Shown one piece after another: positions 1 through 12,069 of a DNA stretch of 64,000 nucleotides. Made by a program: the position numbers and the translations under genes. Under the pieces are notes generated by a model. It ran no database searches. It worked only from the letters and a program-made list of their open reading frames with translations, and was not told the DNA's origin. The DNA is from Hemerocallis citrina (Eukaryota > Streptophyta > Magnoliopsida > Asparagales > Asphodelaceae): contig CM030358.1 in the NCBI GenBank assembly GCA_017893485.1, positions 253,621,228 to 253,685,227 of the forward strand, read 5' to 3'. Position 1 is the stretch's first letter. Each line of letters opens with the position of its first letter.

Positions 1-885
1 TCAATTATTATTGCCACACATAGACTTATATTGATATCTTTTGAAATTAAATTAAGATTTGGAAATTGATTTGAGTTCACAAATATGTGCTTACATATGA
101 TGCAAGGCATGCATAACATGATTTTGGATTTTCGTTATGATGTTATTATTACTGTTTATAAACTTGATATGCGCTTTGATGCATTTACATCGTGCGAACC
201 ATAGTCGGTGGGTTTATATTTGCACTGTGCGGACCATAGCTAGTAGGTTTATATTATTGCACTGAGCGGACCATAGCCAGTGAGTTGATATTATTTACAC
301 TGTGCAGACCAAAGCCAGTGGGGTTATTTAGTATCACCAAGCAGGCCATAGCCGGTGGGATGACTGCAATTTTGACTTACTCAAGGTTTATGATTTAATC
401 ATGCTTTATGAATATTTTTGTGACATTGTTATTATGGTGTTTGGCACGAGGTTATAATACTTTATTTGCAAATATTATATGTTTTTTTTGTTTAAATTCA
501 AAGTGACTATATTACTTTTGGACTGTTGGCGCTCATCCCGTTTAAGAAATAATTTTGTCACATTAGATGCAACTACTTGGATAATATGGAGACATCATTT
601 GGAAGGATAAAGATGCAGACTTTTGAAGACCCCACAATTATGCTTAGCAACTCTTTAATAATATTCGAAGTATTCTATTGTTAATGCGTGTATTAACTAT
701 TATTCCACTGCTTAAGTGTGAAGTGAAAACAATGTAATAATTATGAAATAAGTCATGTGGTACCAATGAACCTTACTAGTTATTAATAAATTATTGCTCT
801 GAATTAGTGTTTGTATTAGCCTTACAACTCGGATGTGAGTTGTGGCATCTGTTATGTGTTCCTCGAAATGTTTCAAGGCGTGACA
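1..885 (+). mobile_element. 3' part of a Gypsy-type LTR (solo or truncated)
   Basis: The stretch is non-coding and ends with GGCGTGACA at 877-885, the kind of terminus seen on plant Ty3/gypsy LTRs. The Tekay LTRs in this window end similarly with GGGGCGTTACA. No primer-binding site follows position 885; the next bases are unrelated pyrimidine-rich DNA. This is therefore the end of a 3' or solo LTR whose start lies left of the window. Orientation is inferred from the terminus only. No gene is seen in it. Confidence 0.45.
186..362. repeat. Degenerate tandem repeat, about 45-50 bp unit, four to five copies
   Basis: The phrase GCGGACCATAGCCAGTGGG recurs with variants around 196, 228, 268, 306 and 345, separated by AT-rich spacers ending in a TTTAT-like run. 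It lies within the LTR-like tract. No protein is encoded. Confidence 0.7.
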
Positions 886-1246
886 TCTGCTGCCGAAACC
901 GGCAACCCGCATCCTCTTCACACCCTCCACTTCATCCCCTATCCCGAACACTTCATCGTCCAAACCCATCAACCCCTCACCATAACTCCATTGAAACCTT
1001 CTTCCCTTTCAACCTCACACCTGCCACCCTCCTCTTCATTGTTCGGATCTGATCCCCTTCTTCCACCCGAAACCCAAAGTCCTCTCCCATTCTTGTAGCC
1101 CAAAAAGGGGGAAAAGGGGGAAAAGGGAGAGAAAAAAAAGATGTATCGTGTTGCGCTCTGCTCCGTAACAGTGTTTGGTTTCCTCTCCAACCACCATCTA
1201 TCCTTCATACTCGTCTTCTCCTTCAGATCTAATCTAGATCTGCTCC

Positions 1247-3016
1247 AATGGCGACCTCCTCTCCTCCAACTGTGGAAACTTCTCCTTTCACTGATGGTCA
1301 TACGGATGAGTCAACCTCTTCCCAAACTATCATTTCTGCTGAAGAGTATCAGGACTTCTGTAACATGCTGCCCCCTCCTTCTGGTAACTCTGTTCACTAG
1401 GATAATGCTTGTCATGTTTCCTCACATCAATGAATAATTGATTCAGGTACTTTTGAACATATGACCCATTTATCGCATTCTTCATATTTTTTGCTTCCAA
1501 ATTATCATGTGTATTGCTGATAGCTCACATATCCTTGTTGAAGGAGGTGGGAGATCTCCCTTTATCCGGACCTTCATCTTAAATCTGTTTTGCATATTCC
1601 TAACTTTTCTAATAGCATATTATCAGTTTCTAAACTCTCCACAGGTTTAAACTGTTCAGTGACATTTTTCCTTCTCATGGTGTATCAAGATATTGCGACG
1701 AGGAAGGTAATTCGCATTGGTTGTGAACAACATGGGTTATATAACTTGAATGCTCTAGTCTCGACTTTTAGTTCTTCTGCTGATCCTCAATTGTGGCACC
1801 AACGACTGGGACATCCTCTACGACTCTCAAACACTTAATTCCAGGTTGTGAGCCTTCCTTTAAGGTATATTGTGAGTCATGTGAGTTAGGTAAACATCAT
1901 TGAGTTTCCTACCCAGGACGCATCAATAAATATAGTGAACTTTTGTTTGATTTAGTGCATTCTGATGTTTGGGGACGTATTGGTTTTCCTACGTTAAATA
2001 ACTATCGTTATTTTGTTACGTTTATTGATGATTTTTCTCGAATGATATGGTTATTTCTTTTGAAAGATCGTTCTGAAGTATTTAAAGTTTTACAACAATT
2101 TTTCTTCGAGATACAAACAGACAACTCTTAAATATTTTCGTTCTGATAAGGCTAAAGAATACATGAGTTATCATTTTCAACGATTTTTCTCTCACCATGG
2201 AATCATATACCAAACTTCTTGTGCCTATACCCCTCAACAAAATGGAGTGGCAGAATGCAAAAAATCAACATTTACTTAGCACGATTTGCTCTCTGATGTT
2301 TGAAATGAAAGTCCCCAAGTTTTATGGGAGTTTTGAGATTCTCACTGCATATTTTCTTATTAATCATATGCCTACTCCTATTCTTGAAAATCAATCTCCA
2401 TTCAAACTTGTATTTCCATCTAAAAATCCATTTTCAAAACCACCTCGTATTTTTAGTTGCACTTATTTTGTTCAAAATCTCCACCCAAACACTGATAAAC
2501 TTGACCCGCGTGCTACTAAATGTGTATTTTTGAAAATTCACGTCTTTCAAAAGCTTATCTTTGTTATTGTCCTTCACGGAAAAAAAATACCTCGGGGGAT
2601 GTTTTATTTTTTGGACACAACCCATTTTTTGAACGAATTCCTTCACACAATCCTGATTTACCAAGGACTGTTGCAGAGAATCTTGATTTCCCAACACAAC
2701 CACCATCCCCACCACCACCACCACCTCTGACCATCCAAGTGGTACCCTCTGTTGTTCAACCGGTGCCCGTTACTTCTATCGGTAATATTCCTAACACAGA
2801 TGATTTCCCTATTGGTCAACGTAAGGCTAAGCGTTCTTGTGTGCTCACTATACTATTGTCAAGTTTATTTCTTCTAAACTGACCAGATCCTTTCAAGCTT
2901 TTACTTCTTTGGATTCCATTTCTATTTCTAACAATGTTCAGGAAGCACTCAAGCACTCTGGTTGGACAGCAATCATGAACGAAGAAATGCATGTTTTTCA
3001 ACAGAACGATACTTAG
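1247..3016 (+). pseudogene. Decayed Ty1/copia gag-protease-integrase remnant
   Basis: Translated pieces in shifting frames follow copia order. A short Gag-like start (ATG at 1247) is followed by a protease-like DSGTFEHMT (about 1440-1465). Next come the pre-integrase motif LWHQRLGHP (about 1790-1820) and the integrase core with HSDVWG and FVTFIDDFSRM (1943-2131). After a frame change there are PQQNGVAE and KNQHLL (about 2235-2275), then the linker RKAKRS and HSGWTAIMNEEM (2820-3000). Numerous stops and frameshifts interrupt it. It ends near the start of reverse transcriptase, and no LTRs were found. It is a dead fragment. The histidine run near 2700 comes from a CAC/CCACCA repeat in the linker. 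Confidence 0.85.
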
Positions 3017-5379
3017 CAGTTGGTTAATTTGAGTTTGGTTGGGGGTCAATTATAACTCAATTCAATTCATAGAATTTTCCACTTCAAAACAGAAGTACAA
3101 AAACAATCTAGAGAAACATATGTTAAGGGTGGTTTAAGCGATGCAGTTTGTAAGTGACCAATGACATATTCCAAAACGTTTTTGGTTCAAATTGGACCAT
3201 AAGTCATAAGTATTTATTTATTCTTTCCATGGGAATTGTATCACGTGACAGAAGTGCATAGCATCTTACATGTGAGGAATTATGTTATGATGTGTGCTTC
3301 ATTTAGTTATTGACCTACCACCCAGCTCCTAGTACTTTTTGGTAAAATATGCCTGCCTAATCATAGAACACTCAGTAAACAAAAAGGGTCCAGGATGCCA
3401 AGCTATTGTAAACATTTACTATTCACTTCTTGCGTGTTTTCCCTACCAACTCGATTGTATGACAACGCAAAGTGTCTTGTATAATTGTTCTCTATCAATC
3501 AATTTAAGCAGTTGAGCAAAATAGTTACAAACATGGTGTACTAGCAAAAAGAGCAAGTGAAACCTTCTAGTGAACAATTAGTTCCTGTTTTCACATGATT
3601 TGACTTCCTTCTTCTTCTCTTTTTTTTCCTTTTTCTCCACGCTAGTAAGTACAACACATAATTGTTGGCTCCTCGTGCATCAACTGAACCTTTTAGGGCA
3701 AAGTCCATATAGATACACCTTTCCAATTATTCAATTTAAGCTAAAATGGCCCCTAAAACTCTGAATAAAAAAATCTAAATCACGTATCAAGGATTGGCCA
3801 AGGCCGAGACGATACTCTGAATCCGCCCGTATCTGGCCTACGGCCTACCTCCTACTATATTTGCCTGAAAACTTGTTATTCACCAATACTTACCGTTGAC
3901 AAGGAAAGGAAAATGAACAAATGGTAACCAATTTGAAAGACTATAGAGCATGATAATTGATGATACCATTGGTGACTAGGAATAACAATAACAAAAGTGT
4001 ACGAGAGAAACAACATGCTGCAGTGAGCATAAAAGAAATGTAAGTAGCAATCTTTAAAATTTATATTGTACTAGTAAATTTAATAATATATAAATCACAT
4101 TTTTCATGATATACTTTATAAAAGAATAGATTTCTTTTATATAAAAAATAGCACAAGAAAATAAATATAAATATTTTTAAAAAACCTATCATAAAGTAAT
4201 GCATAAATTGAATTTTTTGCTTTAAGATTCATATATTTTAACTATTTTTGGATTTTTTAATTGACTTTAAAACACTTGATGAAGTCAATACTAAAAGATT
4301 CGATACAACAAGTCAATAACCCAGATAACTATGAGAATGTCTAAACCATAGGAAGGCCGATGCCTAACTTTCAAAGTCTAATTCTCTAAATGAAGAAAAT
4401 AAGATATCACCAGGTATTGTCCAAAGCCCTACTAAGCCAACATCTGAAAGGGCTTACCAAATACTATCGAGTAATATTAACCATACAGCCCTTAATGTAC
4501 TAAGCTACTAATTTTAGTACTATAATCCATTTGCAATTAATGAAAACTGTTCTGCTAGAGCTCCAAATAACTGCTTATAGATAATGTCTAGTATCCGAGA
4601 AGTAGTATAATAAGCATTTTTCATTTCTAATAGGGAATTAAACGAACATACACAAACAAGCAATTTCTAGCTCTAATCAGGAATAAAAAGAACAATGTTA
4701 CCACTTTTATTGAATCAACTCGCGATTAATGAAAGTCGTTGTACACAGGGTCCTCCACAACCTTGCAGTATTACAAAAATAGTACACAAGCATTTCGTAG
4801 TTGAAATAAGGAATAGAAAGAACAATGTTACAATGCCACAAACACAATTGATGTGTAGCTCGCCCATATAACACATTCATCTACAATTGAGGTTAATATT
4901 ACACTTTTTTACTATATCTCTTTCCTCTCCACTTTTTCAGATCTCTCTCTTTCACACGCACTTGGGTAAATTACAACCTCTAAAGTTGCACTGAAAAGTA
5001 GCAAATATCATCTCAAAAGTTAAAATTCATCATTTTGCATCCTCAAAGTTCTAAGAAGTTGGATTTACGCCCCATTTATAATTATTTTTCAACATATGTG
5101 GATGGAAATATGGACTTTTATTTACAACTAATAGTTGTCTTATTATTCAACTTGAGCTACATAAACTCCATGATGAAAGTTTCAGATTCATGCAACCGAA
5201 ATGCTGGAAAGTAAATGTATCCAAACTCTTTGAAACTGTCAAAAATGTATTATATATTTTACTATTTATAGGGCCTTTCATATGCTGCATCGTTCCGACG
5301 ACGTGTCTTTGCTCACGGCCAAACCTACTTCATCTACAAATGTGGTTAATATTACACAACAACCAACCAACCAATATAA
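3017..5379. other. No gene recognised; AT-rich intergenic or intronic DNA
   Basis: I found no convincing reading frame, RNA gene or intact transposon. If the UPF1-like gene at 5410-5862 is complete in the genome, this would be its first intron, since that gene runs leftward. I looked on the minus strand for the next conserved UPF1 zinc-binding exon and did not see it. Confidence 0.6.
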
Positions 5380-5409
5380 TCAAGCAACCAAAGAAAGAAA
5401 CACACTCAC

Positions 5410-5862
5410 CAGATGATTGACGATATGCGGTCCCGACGTATTCCCTCTCGAATTACAGAACCACTTCCGACACGAAGGCACATTGCACCTGGCCACACAT
5501 GCCGGATTCGACACCCTGCAGTACCTACACGCATGCTCGTATAACACGTTGCCGGGTCCGAACTCGAAGACCTCGTCGTCCCCTGTCTCCTCGAAGTTGA
5601 GCCCCCCGATGGAGGCCGTTAGGGCATCGACGGTCCTAGGCTTGTCGGAGGCGGGGAAGACGAGGGCGGCGGAAGAGGAGGGGACGGGGGCAGCGGCGGA
5701 GGAGGAGGGGGATCGGATGACGAAGTCGTTGGGTTCGTCGTCGTCGTTCCGGGTGTGGAATTCGAGGAAGGTGTAGGTGTAGGTGTAGGCGTCGGCGGTG
5801 GTGGTGTCAGGCTGGGAGGCGGTGTCAAAGAGGTTGTTGGTGACGGCCGATTGGGCCGCCAT
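5410..5862 (-). CDS. UPF1: UPF1-like RNA helicase, first coding exon only
   Basis: This exon encodes 151 residues matching the N-terminus of plant UPF1, the ATP-dependent RNA helicase of nonsense-mediated mRNA decay. The sequence shows the typical plant start MAAQSAVTNNLFDTASQPD, a Ser/Pro-rich low-complexity stretch and a GLNFEETGDDE motif. The beginning of the Cys/His zinc domain follows (HACRYC, NPACVARC, CRKWFCNSRG, HIVNHL), with all expected cysteines present. The exon ends at a good donor (CTG|GTGAGTGTG) in phase 0. The ATG at 5862-5860 lies in a GGCGGC-rich context. Departures from the family: R where plant UPF1 usually has G after CRYC, and an expanded TYTYTF repeat. No downstream exon is visible to the left edge, so the gene either has an intron over 5 kb or is a truncated copy. 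The helicase core is not in the window. Confidence 0.78.
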
Positions 5863-5903
5863 GGAATGAAGGTTCGGGTTTTGGTGAAGGGGAAAATTGG
5901 GGG

Positions 5904-7123
5904 TTAGGGTCTGTTTGGTTCAAAGAAGGGGAGGAAAGGGGAAGGATTTTAATGAAGGGGAGGGATTTAATGAAGCCTCTGTTTGGTTCAAAGGAGGGGA
6001 GGGGAGGGAAGATAATTATTTTCTTGTTTGGTTCACATGAGGAGAAAATAGATTTTATGATAAAATTACTTTTATACCCTTTGAAATATAAGCCTAGACT
6101 GAGATAGGTACATGACTGCAGTTTTAAGTTTAATTCGCAATAGAATTATATACTATGTTGAATAAGCTTCTAACGTGACCAAGGATTTAACGTGAATACA
6201 TTGTGACACGTTATGAGCGCCAACAATGAATAAGCTTCTAGCCTGAGCATAGTAACGTGACCAAGGATTTTGAGCATGCTACTTATTCACTTCTTGTTCT
6301 CCAACAATGTTCACCACGGATTTCTGTTCCGGCCAGAATAAACTCTATGAGCGCCATGTCTCATTTCTGATAGGAAGACAATAAAGAGTGCAAGATCAAG
6401 GAATTGTATAGTACACCATTTTGGACTTTGGATTCATACTTTTCTGTAACTTCCTATTGTTTACATACTCAAGGGCCCTCACCTAACCAGTTTCCGTTTT
6501 GTACAGATTCCAATATATCCCACAAAGATTACTACACCTAATGGATACAAATAATTATTGTTCAATAATGAAAATCATGGTGGGATTTGATTAGTACAGC
6601 AGCACTATCTATATAGATTGAATACCCCATTGCTAAGAGCAGCAGCAAATCTAGCACCACTATAAACTGGGCCAGTTGGGGTCACAGAAATCTTGAACGA
6701 GTAGCCAACCAATTAGACTAGGAGATTCTGTTGATAATCACCAATTAGAGCTTGATACATCAACATTCTTCAGTACACTATCTTAGCCTCCCTCTATAGC
6801 AAGGCAAAAAAGAAGGACCACTCATTTTGTAGGCCCTCCTTTCTCTATGTTGTCGTTATACCATGATGAAGAGACAGTCACATTAAAAAATTATTAGGAT
6901 TTAGATTTAAAAGGGCAATTTAGTCCAGTCATATTAAAAAATTAGACCTAATTTCTCTCCCCACCAAATCCCCCCAATATTGGAGGGAAGCCAAAAGTGG
7001 CTTAGGAGGGATTCTGCACCCCTCCATTCCCCTCCCCTCCCCTTCTAAAAAATTGAACCAAACAAGAAATATTTAAAAAAACTTCTCCTCCCCTCCATTC
7101 CCCTCCAACCAAACAGGCCCTTA
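5904..7123. mobile_element. Harbinger/PIF-like MITE with TTA target duplication
   Basis: The element spans 5907-7120. Its ends are inverted: the left reads GGGTCTGTTTGGTT and the right, reverse-complemented, reads GGGCCTGTTTGGTT, followed on both sides by GGGGAGG-rich DNA. TTA is present at 5904-5906 and again at 7121-7123, the 3-bp duplication typical of PIF/Harbinger transposons. There is no transposase. A partial repeat of the left end starts near 5981, and the phrases AATAAGCTTCTA and ACGTGACCAAGGATTT are repeated at 6160-6270. It sits about 40 bp upstream of the UPF1-like start codon, splitting that gene's leader/promoter region. Confidence 0.75.
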
Positions 7124-7254
7124 GGGTTAGGTTTATAGATTTGGGGTGATCTGCGTGGTGTTTCGGAAATGGGAGGAAGATGAAGAAAGATATGAGTTTT
7201 TGCTGTTTCAGGCTTGAGTTAGGAAAATGGAGCAAATGTAACGTGATGTGACGT

Positions 7255-7580
7255 AATTTTTTTCCCGAAGCCACTTTTTGAAACTAATTTTCAAAATTGA
7301 CCATATCCGAAACTAATTTTAAAGATAGACCAGTCCTCACAGGCCGCAGTTGCGAACCGTGGCCTGTTCGATTGTGAGGCTGCAATTGAAAACTGCAACC
7401 TCTTCAAAAATGTGTTTTTTCGAGGCCGCAGTTTTCAACTGCAACGGGCCTTAGTTCATTTCATATTTGGGCTAGAGAAACTTCAAGACTTACGCAAATT
7501 TTTCTAAGTAAAAATGTACATAATATAGACCACAGTTGGGCGGCCTAAATATAACAGAGGACGCAGTTGGGAACTGTTAC
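7255..7580. repeat. Cluster of diverged GCCGCAGTT/AACTGCGGC palindromes
   Basis: About five related inverted words occur here, for example GAGGCCGCAGTTTTCAACTGC near 7420 and GAGGCTGCAATTGAAAACTGC near 7375. They are preceded by a repeated AT-rich phrase (GAAACTAATTTT, near 7280 and 7311). The design, AT-rich phrase then palindromic words, resembles the TIR of the large MULE at 26.5 kb although the words differ. It is probably a TIR remnant of another DNA transposon. No gene is seen. Confidence 0.5.
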
Positions 7581-7627
7581 CTTTGTTATAATTTTTTATT
7601 TTACATAGGAAAAAAATTGATTATAAC

Positions 7628-10190
7628 AGAGGCAGGGCGAAGCCAGGACAATTTTGCTGGGGGGCCAAGTAATAAATAAAATTAAGAAGAAAAAAATTTA
7701 TAAAGTAAATTTAATTTTTTGACATAGAGATCTAGTCTTCAAAAGATAGTTCAAATCTCATACTATGAAACAAAAATAGTATTTTGATGTTTGTGTATCA
7801 GCTTCTGAAGTTTGAGTATTTTGTCTTTTAAAAAAACAATCAATGGTGGCTTTCTTCCTCATTGATATTTTAGAAAACGAACCGTTCCCGTACATTAATA
7901 AATTCAAAGAAATATAAGACTCATTATATATATTAACAAAATATATATCATTTCAAACATAATGAAGGAACATTATGTTTACTCATTTGATGTAAATGAC
8001 TGTATGAGACTGTATGAGAACTCTCTGGTTGTAACTTATAAATGTAGGCAGATGACTGTATGAGAACTCTCTAGTTCTTCTTGGTATCAAAAGAATGCTA
8101 TTATTTGATTGCCAAGAGATTTTGTTATAAGGAAAATAAGTGAAAGCACAATCAAACACAAAAAAACAGTGCGGAATTAGTGAATTAGTGAATCTTCAAA
8201 TTCATATTTATGACTAAATCAATATGGGAAAAATATTCTGAAAATACTTTATTGATTGCTTATATGACATGCTAGCTTCACAACGTTCAAAATAAATGTA
8301 ATATATGAGATACTCAAACTAAATACTGCTTACCCGAACTATTTCTTCATATGTTTCATCATCAATCTCCACTGAAGTGATAACTTCTTCTACATCTCCA
8401 AGTATCATATTCAAATGCTGATCATAAGCCTAACGTAGAATTGGAAAATTGATTAGGTGCATAACACAAAACTTCTGTTAAGAAACCACTCTAAAACAAA
8501 TATTAAGAGAGGGGGGGGGGGGAGAGGGGGGGAATCTGGCACAACAAAATACCAACACATTAGCCAATAGCAATTTGACAAAGAGGAAGCACACCCACAG
8601 AACCAATAAACATTAGGTTAGTGTAGTTAGAAAAGAGTTGTGTCAAATAATTTTCAAATATAAAACTGTATGAATAATAAGAGGTTGTTGCATTTGTTCA
8701 TTATTCAATAAGAAAAATATCAGTGAACGAAATAGCTAAGAAGTTTCTGTATAGTATCTATAGGAGTCTAACTCAAAGTAAAATACAGGATAATATATAT
8801 GGCAGAAATCTTTTCACTTAAAAACATCATGTCTTCATTCAAAAGGAATTTTGAAGGATGATCCCAGTTTCAACGAGCTCACACTGTGCAGCAAAAAAAT
8901 ATAACTAGCTGTCCACCAATTGCCCATCAATTATCTATGCACAGTGGACAACCTCTCAAACTTACTACAATACTACTAGTCAAGAAAACAGGAATGCGAC
9001 GTCATGTAGAAGGTCATACTATTGAGCAATCCCACTGAATGCAAAGCTACACATCCAGAGGTCTGACATGGAGAACAGGTTTGAGATCATAAGTATGTCA
9101 GAGCAGCCCATAAGACATTTAACTAGTACAAAAAAGTTATTTGGAATCTTCATGAAGTAGAAAAGTAACTTATTGGTAGGGCCAAATCTTAGTATGGAAC
9201 ATGGTATGATAGATAGCACATCAAATGATCAAATAACTTTTTGAACTTACTCAGATTCGAGTTCTAGTCAAGCATAATCTAACTAGAAAAAGTTTCTTTG
9301 ATCTCTAAGCATTCATCCTAGAAGTTGCCAAGTGACTTACGAGGTAGCTATTTCACATTTATGATTGCACAATAAGCATTTGCCACCCACAAAGACAATA
9401 GAAGGAACCTCAACAACATTTGACAACTAGCTAGGTTAACCTCATAAAACAATCAACTTACAATTTACCAAGATATATATAGGTCTTATTGAATAGCACA
9501 GTCAACACTATTGTAATGCTTATCACCCATAAAAAAACATAATGAAGGAACATTATGTTTACTCCGTTAATCAATAATCCATCAAACTATATTAAGTTAG
9601 TGCCAATTTAATTATAGCCCAGATTTTAGAACCTTACTACATACTATACATCTGGATTCTGAAATACCCTTTTGTTCGATAAATCTGTTCTAAAATTATA
9701 CTAGTCAGATATTTCTCAGTGCATCATTCATTCAGTTGTGTATGGATAGGGGGGTGAGGTCTCAGGTCTTATTTTAGCAATCAGTATTTCCCTAACCTTT
9801 GTTCATCCCTAAATATATTCATACCCTGATACCCATTCTAAAAAAAAGAAGATAACAATGAATCAAATACCAAATCAGGGATTGATGATGATGATTACCT
9901 TCGATTTCGGAGTGGAAATGCCAAGGGCCGGTGGCACAGGCGGTGCTACGCTGGAGGGCTGCCGGGGCGGCGAGGAAGGACCACGAACGGGGATGGATTT
10001 CAAATTTAGGGGAAAATGGAACAGGGTTTCTGATTGGGATATGAACAGTCAAAAATATATGTATATATATACAGGGGGTTTTCTAAAAATTTTCAGGGGG
10101 GCCAAACTGTAAAAATTGAATATAGTAGGGTGGTTTTAAAAATTTCGAGGGGGGGCTCGGCCCCCCCTGGGCCCTCACAGTCCTCCTGGG
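7628..10190. mobile_element. Probable DNA-transposon tract with captured gene fragment
   Basis: The left edge contains GGGCGAAGCCAGGAC followed by GGGGGGCCAAG. The right edge (10,080-10,175) contains GGGGGGCCAAAC and GGCTCGGCCCCCCCTGG. Similar paired G/C-run ends flank non-autonomous plant DNA transposons. The ends are diverged and I could not define a target duplication, so the boundaries are approximate. Inside is one LSM3 exon (8334-8429). The rest is AT-rich without recognised genes, with a G-run at about 8508-8531 and the phrase CATAATGAAGGAACATTATG near 7959 and 9538. Confidence 0.35.
8334..8429 (-). pseudogene. LSM3: Isolated internal exon of LSM3 (Sm-like protein)
   Basis: The exon is 96 bp (32 codons) with an AG acceptor just upstream and a GTAAGC donor just downstream on the minus strand. 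It encodes the central Sm fold of plant LSM3, from [15 protein letters not shown] to [15 protein letters not shown]3 is a subunit of the LSM1-7 (mRNA decay) and LSM2-8 (U6 snRNA) rings. The preceding exon (residues ending in RELRGKLH in the family) and the following exon (with FVRGDGVILVSPP) are absent from the flanking 7.6-10.2 kb. This looks like a single exon with its splice sites picked up by a transposon, not a working gene. The protein assignment is strong; the capture interpretation is inference. Confidence 0.8.
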
Positions 10191-10334
10191 CATCAAAGTT
10201 TTGGGCCCTCACAGATCTTGGGGGAGAAGACAGGGAGAGAGGAGGGAGTGAGTTCGCTTAGATTATTTTGCTTTTTTGGTTCTACTGGGCATCAAAGTTT
10301 TGTAGCTATATTGTTAGCATCAAAGTTTTGTAGC

Positions 10335-10373
<39 letters not shown>

Positions 10374-10497
10374 CATCATTTTATTTGAGTATTTTAGTTG
10401 ATGATCAAAGCCCAACTTATCATATCCGATATTTATTGGATTCTTTATTTATTTGTTTTATGAATCCATAACTCAAGCCAACCTAAACTTATATATA
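10191..10497. repeat. Short repeats and (TTA)n microsatellite
   Basis: GGGCATCAAAGTTTTG occurs at about 10,189 and 10,287, and GCATCAAAGTTTTGTAGCTAT is repeated near 10,288 and 10,317. A TTA microsatellite runs from about 10,335 to 10,372. No gene is seen. Confidence 0.7.
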
Positions 10498-11773
10498 TAT
10501 TTGTAAGGGCAAAAACCAAAATACCCCCCCAACGTTTGGCCCGAGTACAAAATGCCCATACAACGTTTGAAAAAGTACAATAAACCCATTTCTCCGTTAA
10601 CTTAACCTCATCCGTTAAGTTATAATTATTAAATTACTTTTTTACTCTTACCCTTTCATAATCAAATCTCTTCTTTCTTTTTCCTTTTTCTTCGTTCTTT
10701 TTTTTCAAATTCCGATCGATCTGTTGATCGAATAAATCAGAGTTCTCTTTTAAATTTATGGATAAAATTGCAGAACTCATCCTTAAAAAGCATCGTTCGT
10801 TTAATTTGTCAAGGGAACTAGTATTCCCTTGACAAATTAATTCTGAAAATTGATTGAAATAGTCATATATATCCTGACATTTTGTTTGAACAAAATGAAA
10901 ATTGCAGACAGATAATATTCTTGCACCTATGATCACACATGGTATTTACTCTGCTGTCGTTCTCGGCCACGGGCTTTGGAAAATGCACGACCATCAACGA
11001 AGACTATCTAACAGAATTAAACAAGTACGGGAAGCAACCCGAAATTCCAATAAATAATAGAACCGTCCATTTGGTTAATGTTCGGTTGAAGGAAGATAGT
11101 TTTTGATTCAACTCACACTACAATCAAGCTGCACATTAGTGCTATGGAAGATTTGTATATAGATACTGTACTATAAATACATAAAAAGAGAGACCTTTTT
11201 TCCTAAATAAATGCTCATTTTTGTTTGTATTTTTTGATTTTGTGCAATTAGATGAACTTCTTCTGATTGATTTCAGCACATATGCCTACAGGATTCAAAA
11301 TTTACAGGTCTTAATACGACATATTTATGATGGTAATTCTTGTATGTTATTCAACTGTAATTTATGCAAAATATTTATTTGTTATTATCATTTTGGTTGA
11401 TAATCTGCAAAATAAGTATTTGTTACGGAACAGAAGAAAGAGAAAGGACCATCGATTGTAGAGAGAGAAGCGGTAGCACAAGTAGGAGAATGAGGAGCTT
11501 CTTGGCCATGGCAAGGGTTTCTGAGAACTCTGATTTATTCAATCGACGGATTGATCGGGATTTGAAAAAAAAAGAACGAAGAAAAAGGAAAAAGAAAGAA
11601 GAGATTTGATTATGAAAGGGTAAGGGTAAAAAAGTAATTTAATAATTATAACTTAACGGATGGGGTTAAGTTAACGGAAAAATGGGTTTATTGTACTTTT
11701 TCAAACGTTGTATGGGCATTTTGTAGTCAGGCCAAACGTTGGGGGGGTACTTTGGCTTTTGCCCTATTTGTAA
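10498..11773. mobile_element. Non-autonomous Mutator-like element with 9-bp TSD
   Basis: The element occupies 10,507-11,764 (1,258 bp). Its ends are long TIRs of at least 240 bp. The left starts GGGCAAAAACCAAAATACCC; the right, reverse-complemented, starts GGGCAAAAGCCAAAGTACCC. Similarity continues through AACGTTTGGCC, the CCGTTAAGTTATAATTATT stretch and the poly-pyrimidine segment to AATAAATCAGAGTTCTC. The 9-bp sequence TATTTGTAA is duplicated at 10,498-10,506 and 11,765-11,773, as expected for Mutator transposition. The roughly 750-bp interior holds no transposase. A stretch at about 10,940-11,030 looks weakly coding but I do not recognise it, so it could be captured DNA. Confidence 0.88.
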
Positions 11774-12025
11774 ACCCAAAGATGAGCCTACATTTTAGAC
11801 CCAAGCCCAACTCTTAACCCAAACCCAAAACCCACTAAGCAAACCTGAAACCCTTTACTAACCCACTCCCTACACTAACTGCATACACCCCACTAACTAC
11901 CCCCCAATAATCTCCCCCGTATTAATCCCTCCTTAATCTCCTCCCCACTAACAACACAACTGAAACCCCACTTGTATTCTAACTAAACCCCATATCTCTA
12001 TTAATTAAATTAAATCCTAATTAAC

Positions 12026-12069
<44 letters not shown>

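Noticed and set aside
186..362. CRISPR-like array
   Set aside because: Spacers are related AT-rich text, repeats are degenerate, and the sequence is a plant nuclear LTR tract.
2690..2730. Poly-histidine stretch as a metal-binding motif
   Set aside because: It results from a CAC/CCACCA repeat in the decayed copia linker and in another frame codes proline.
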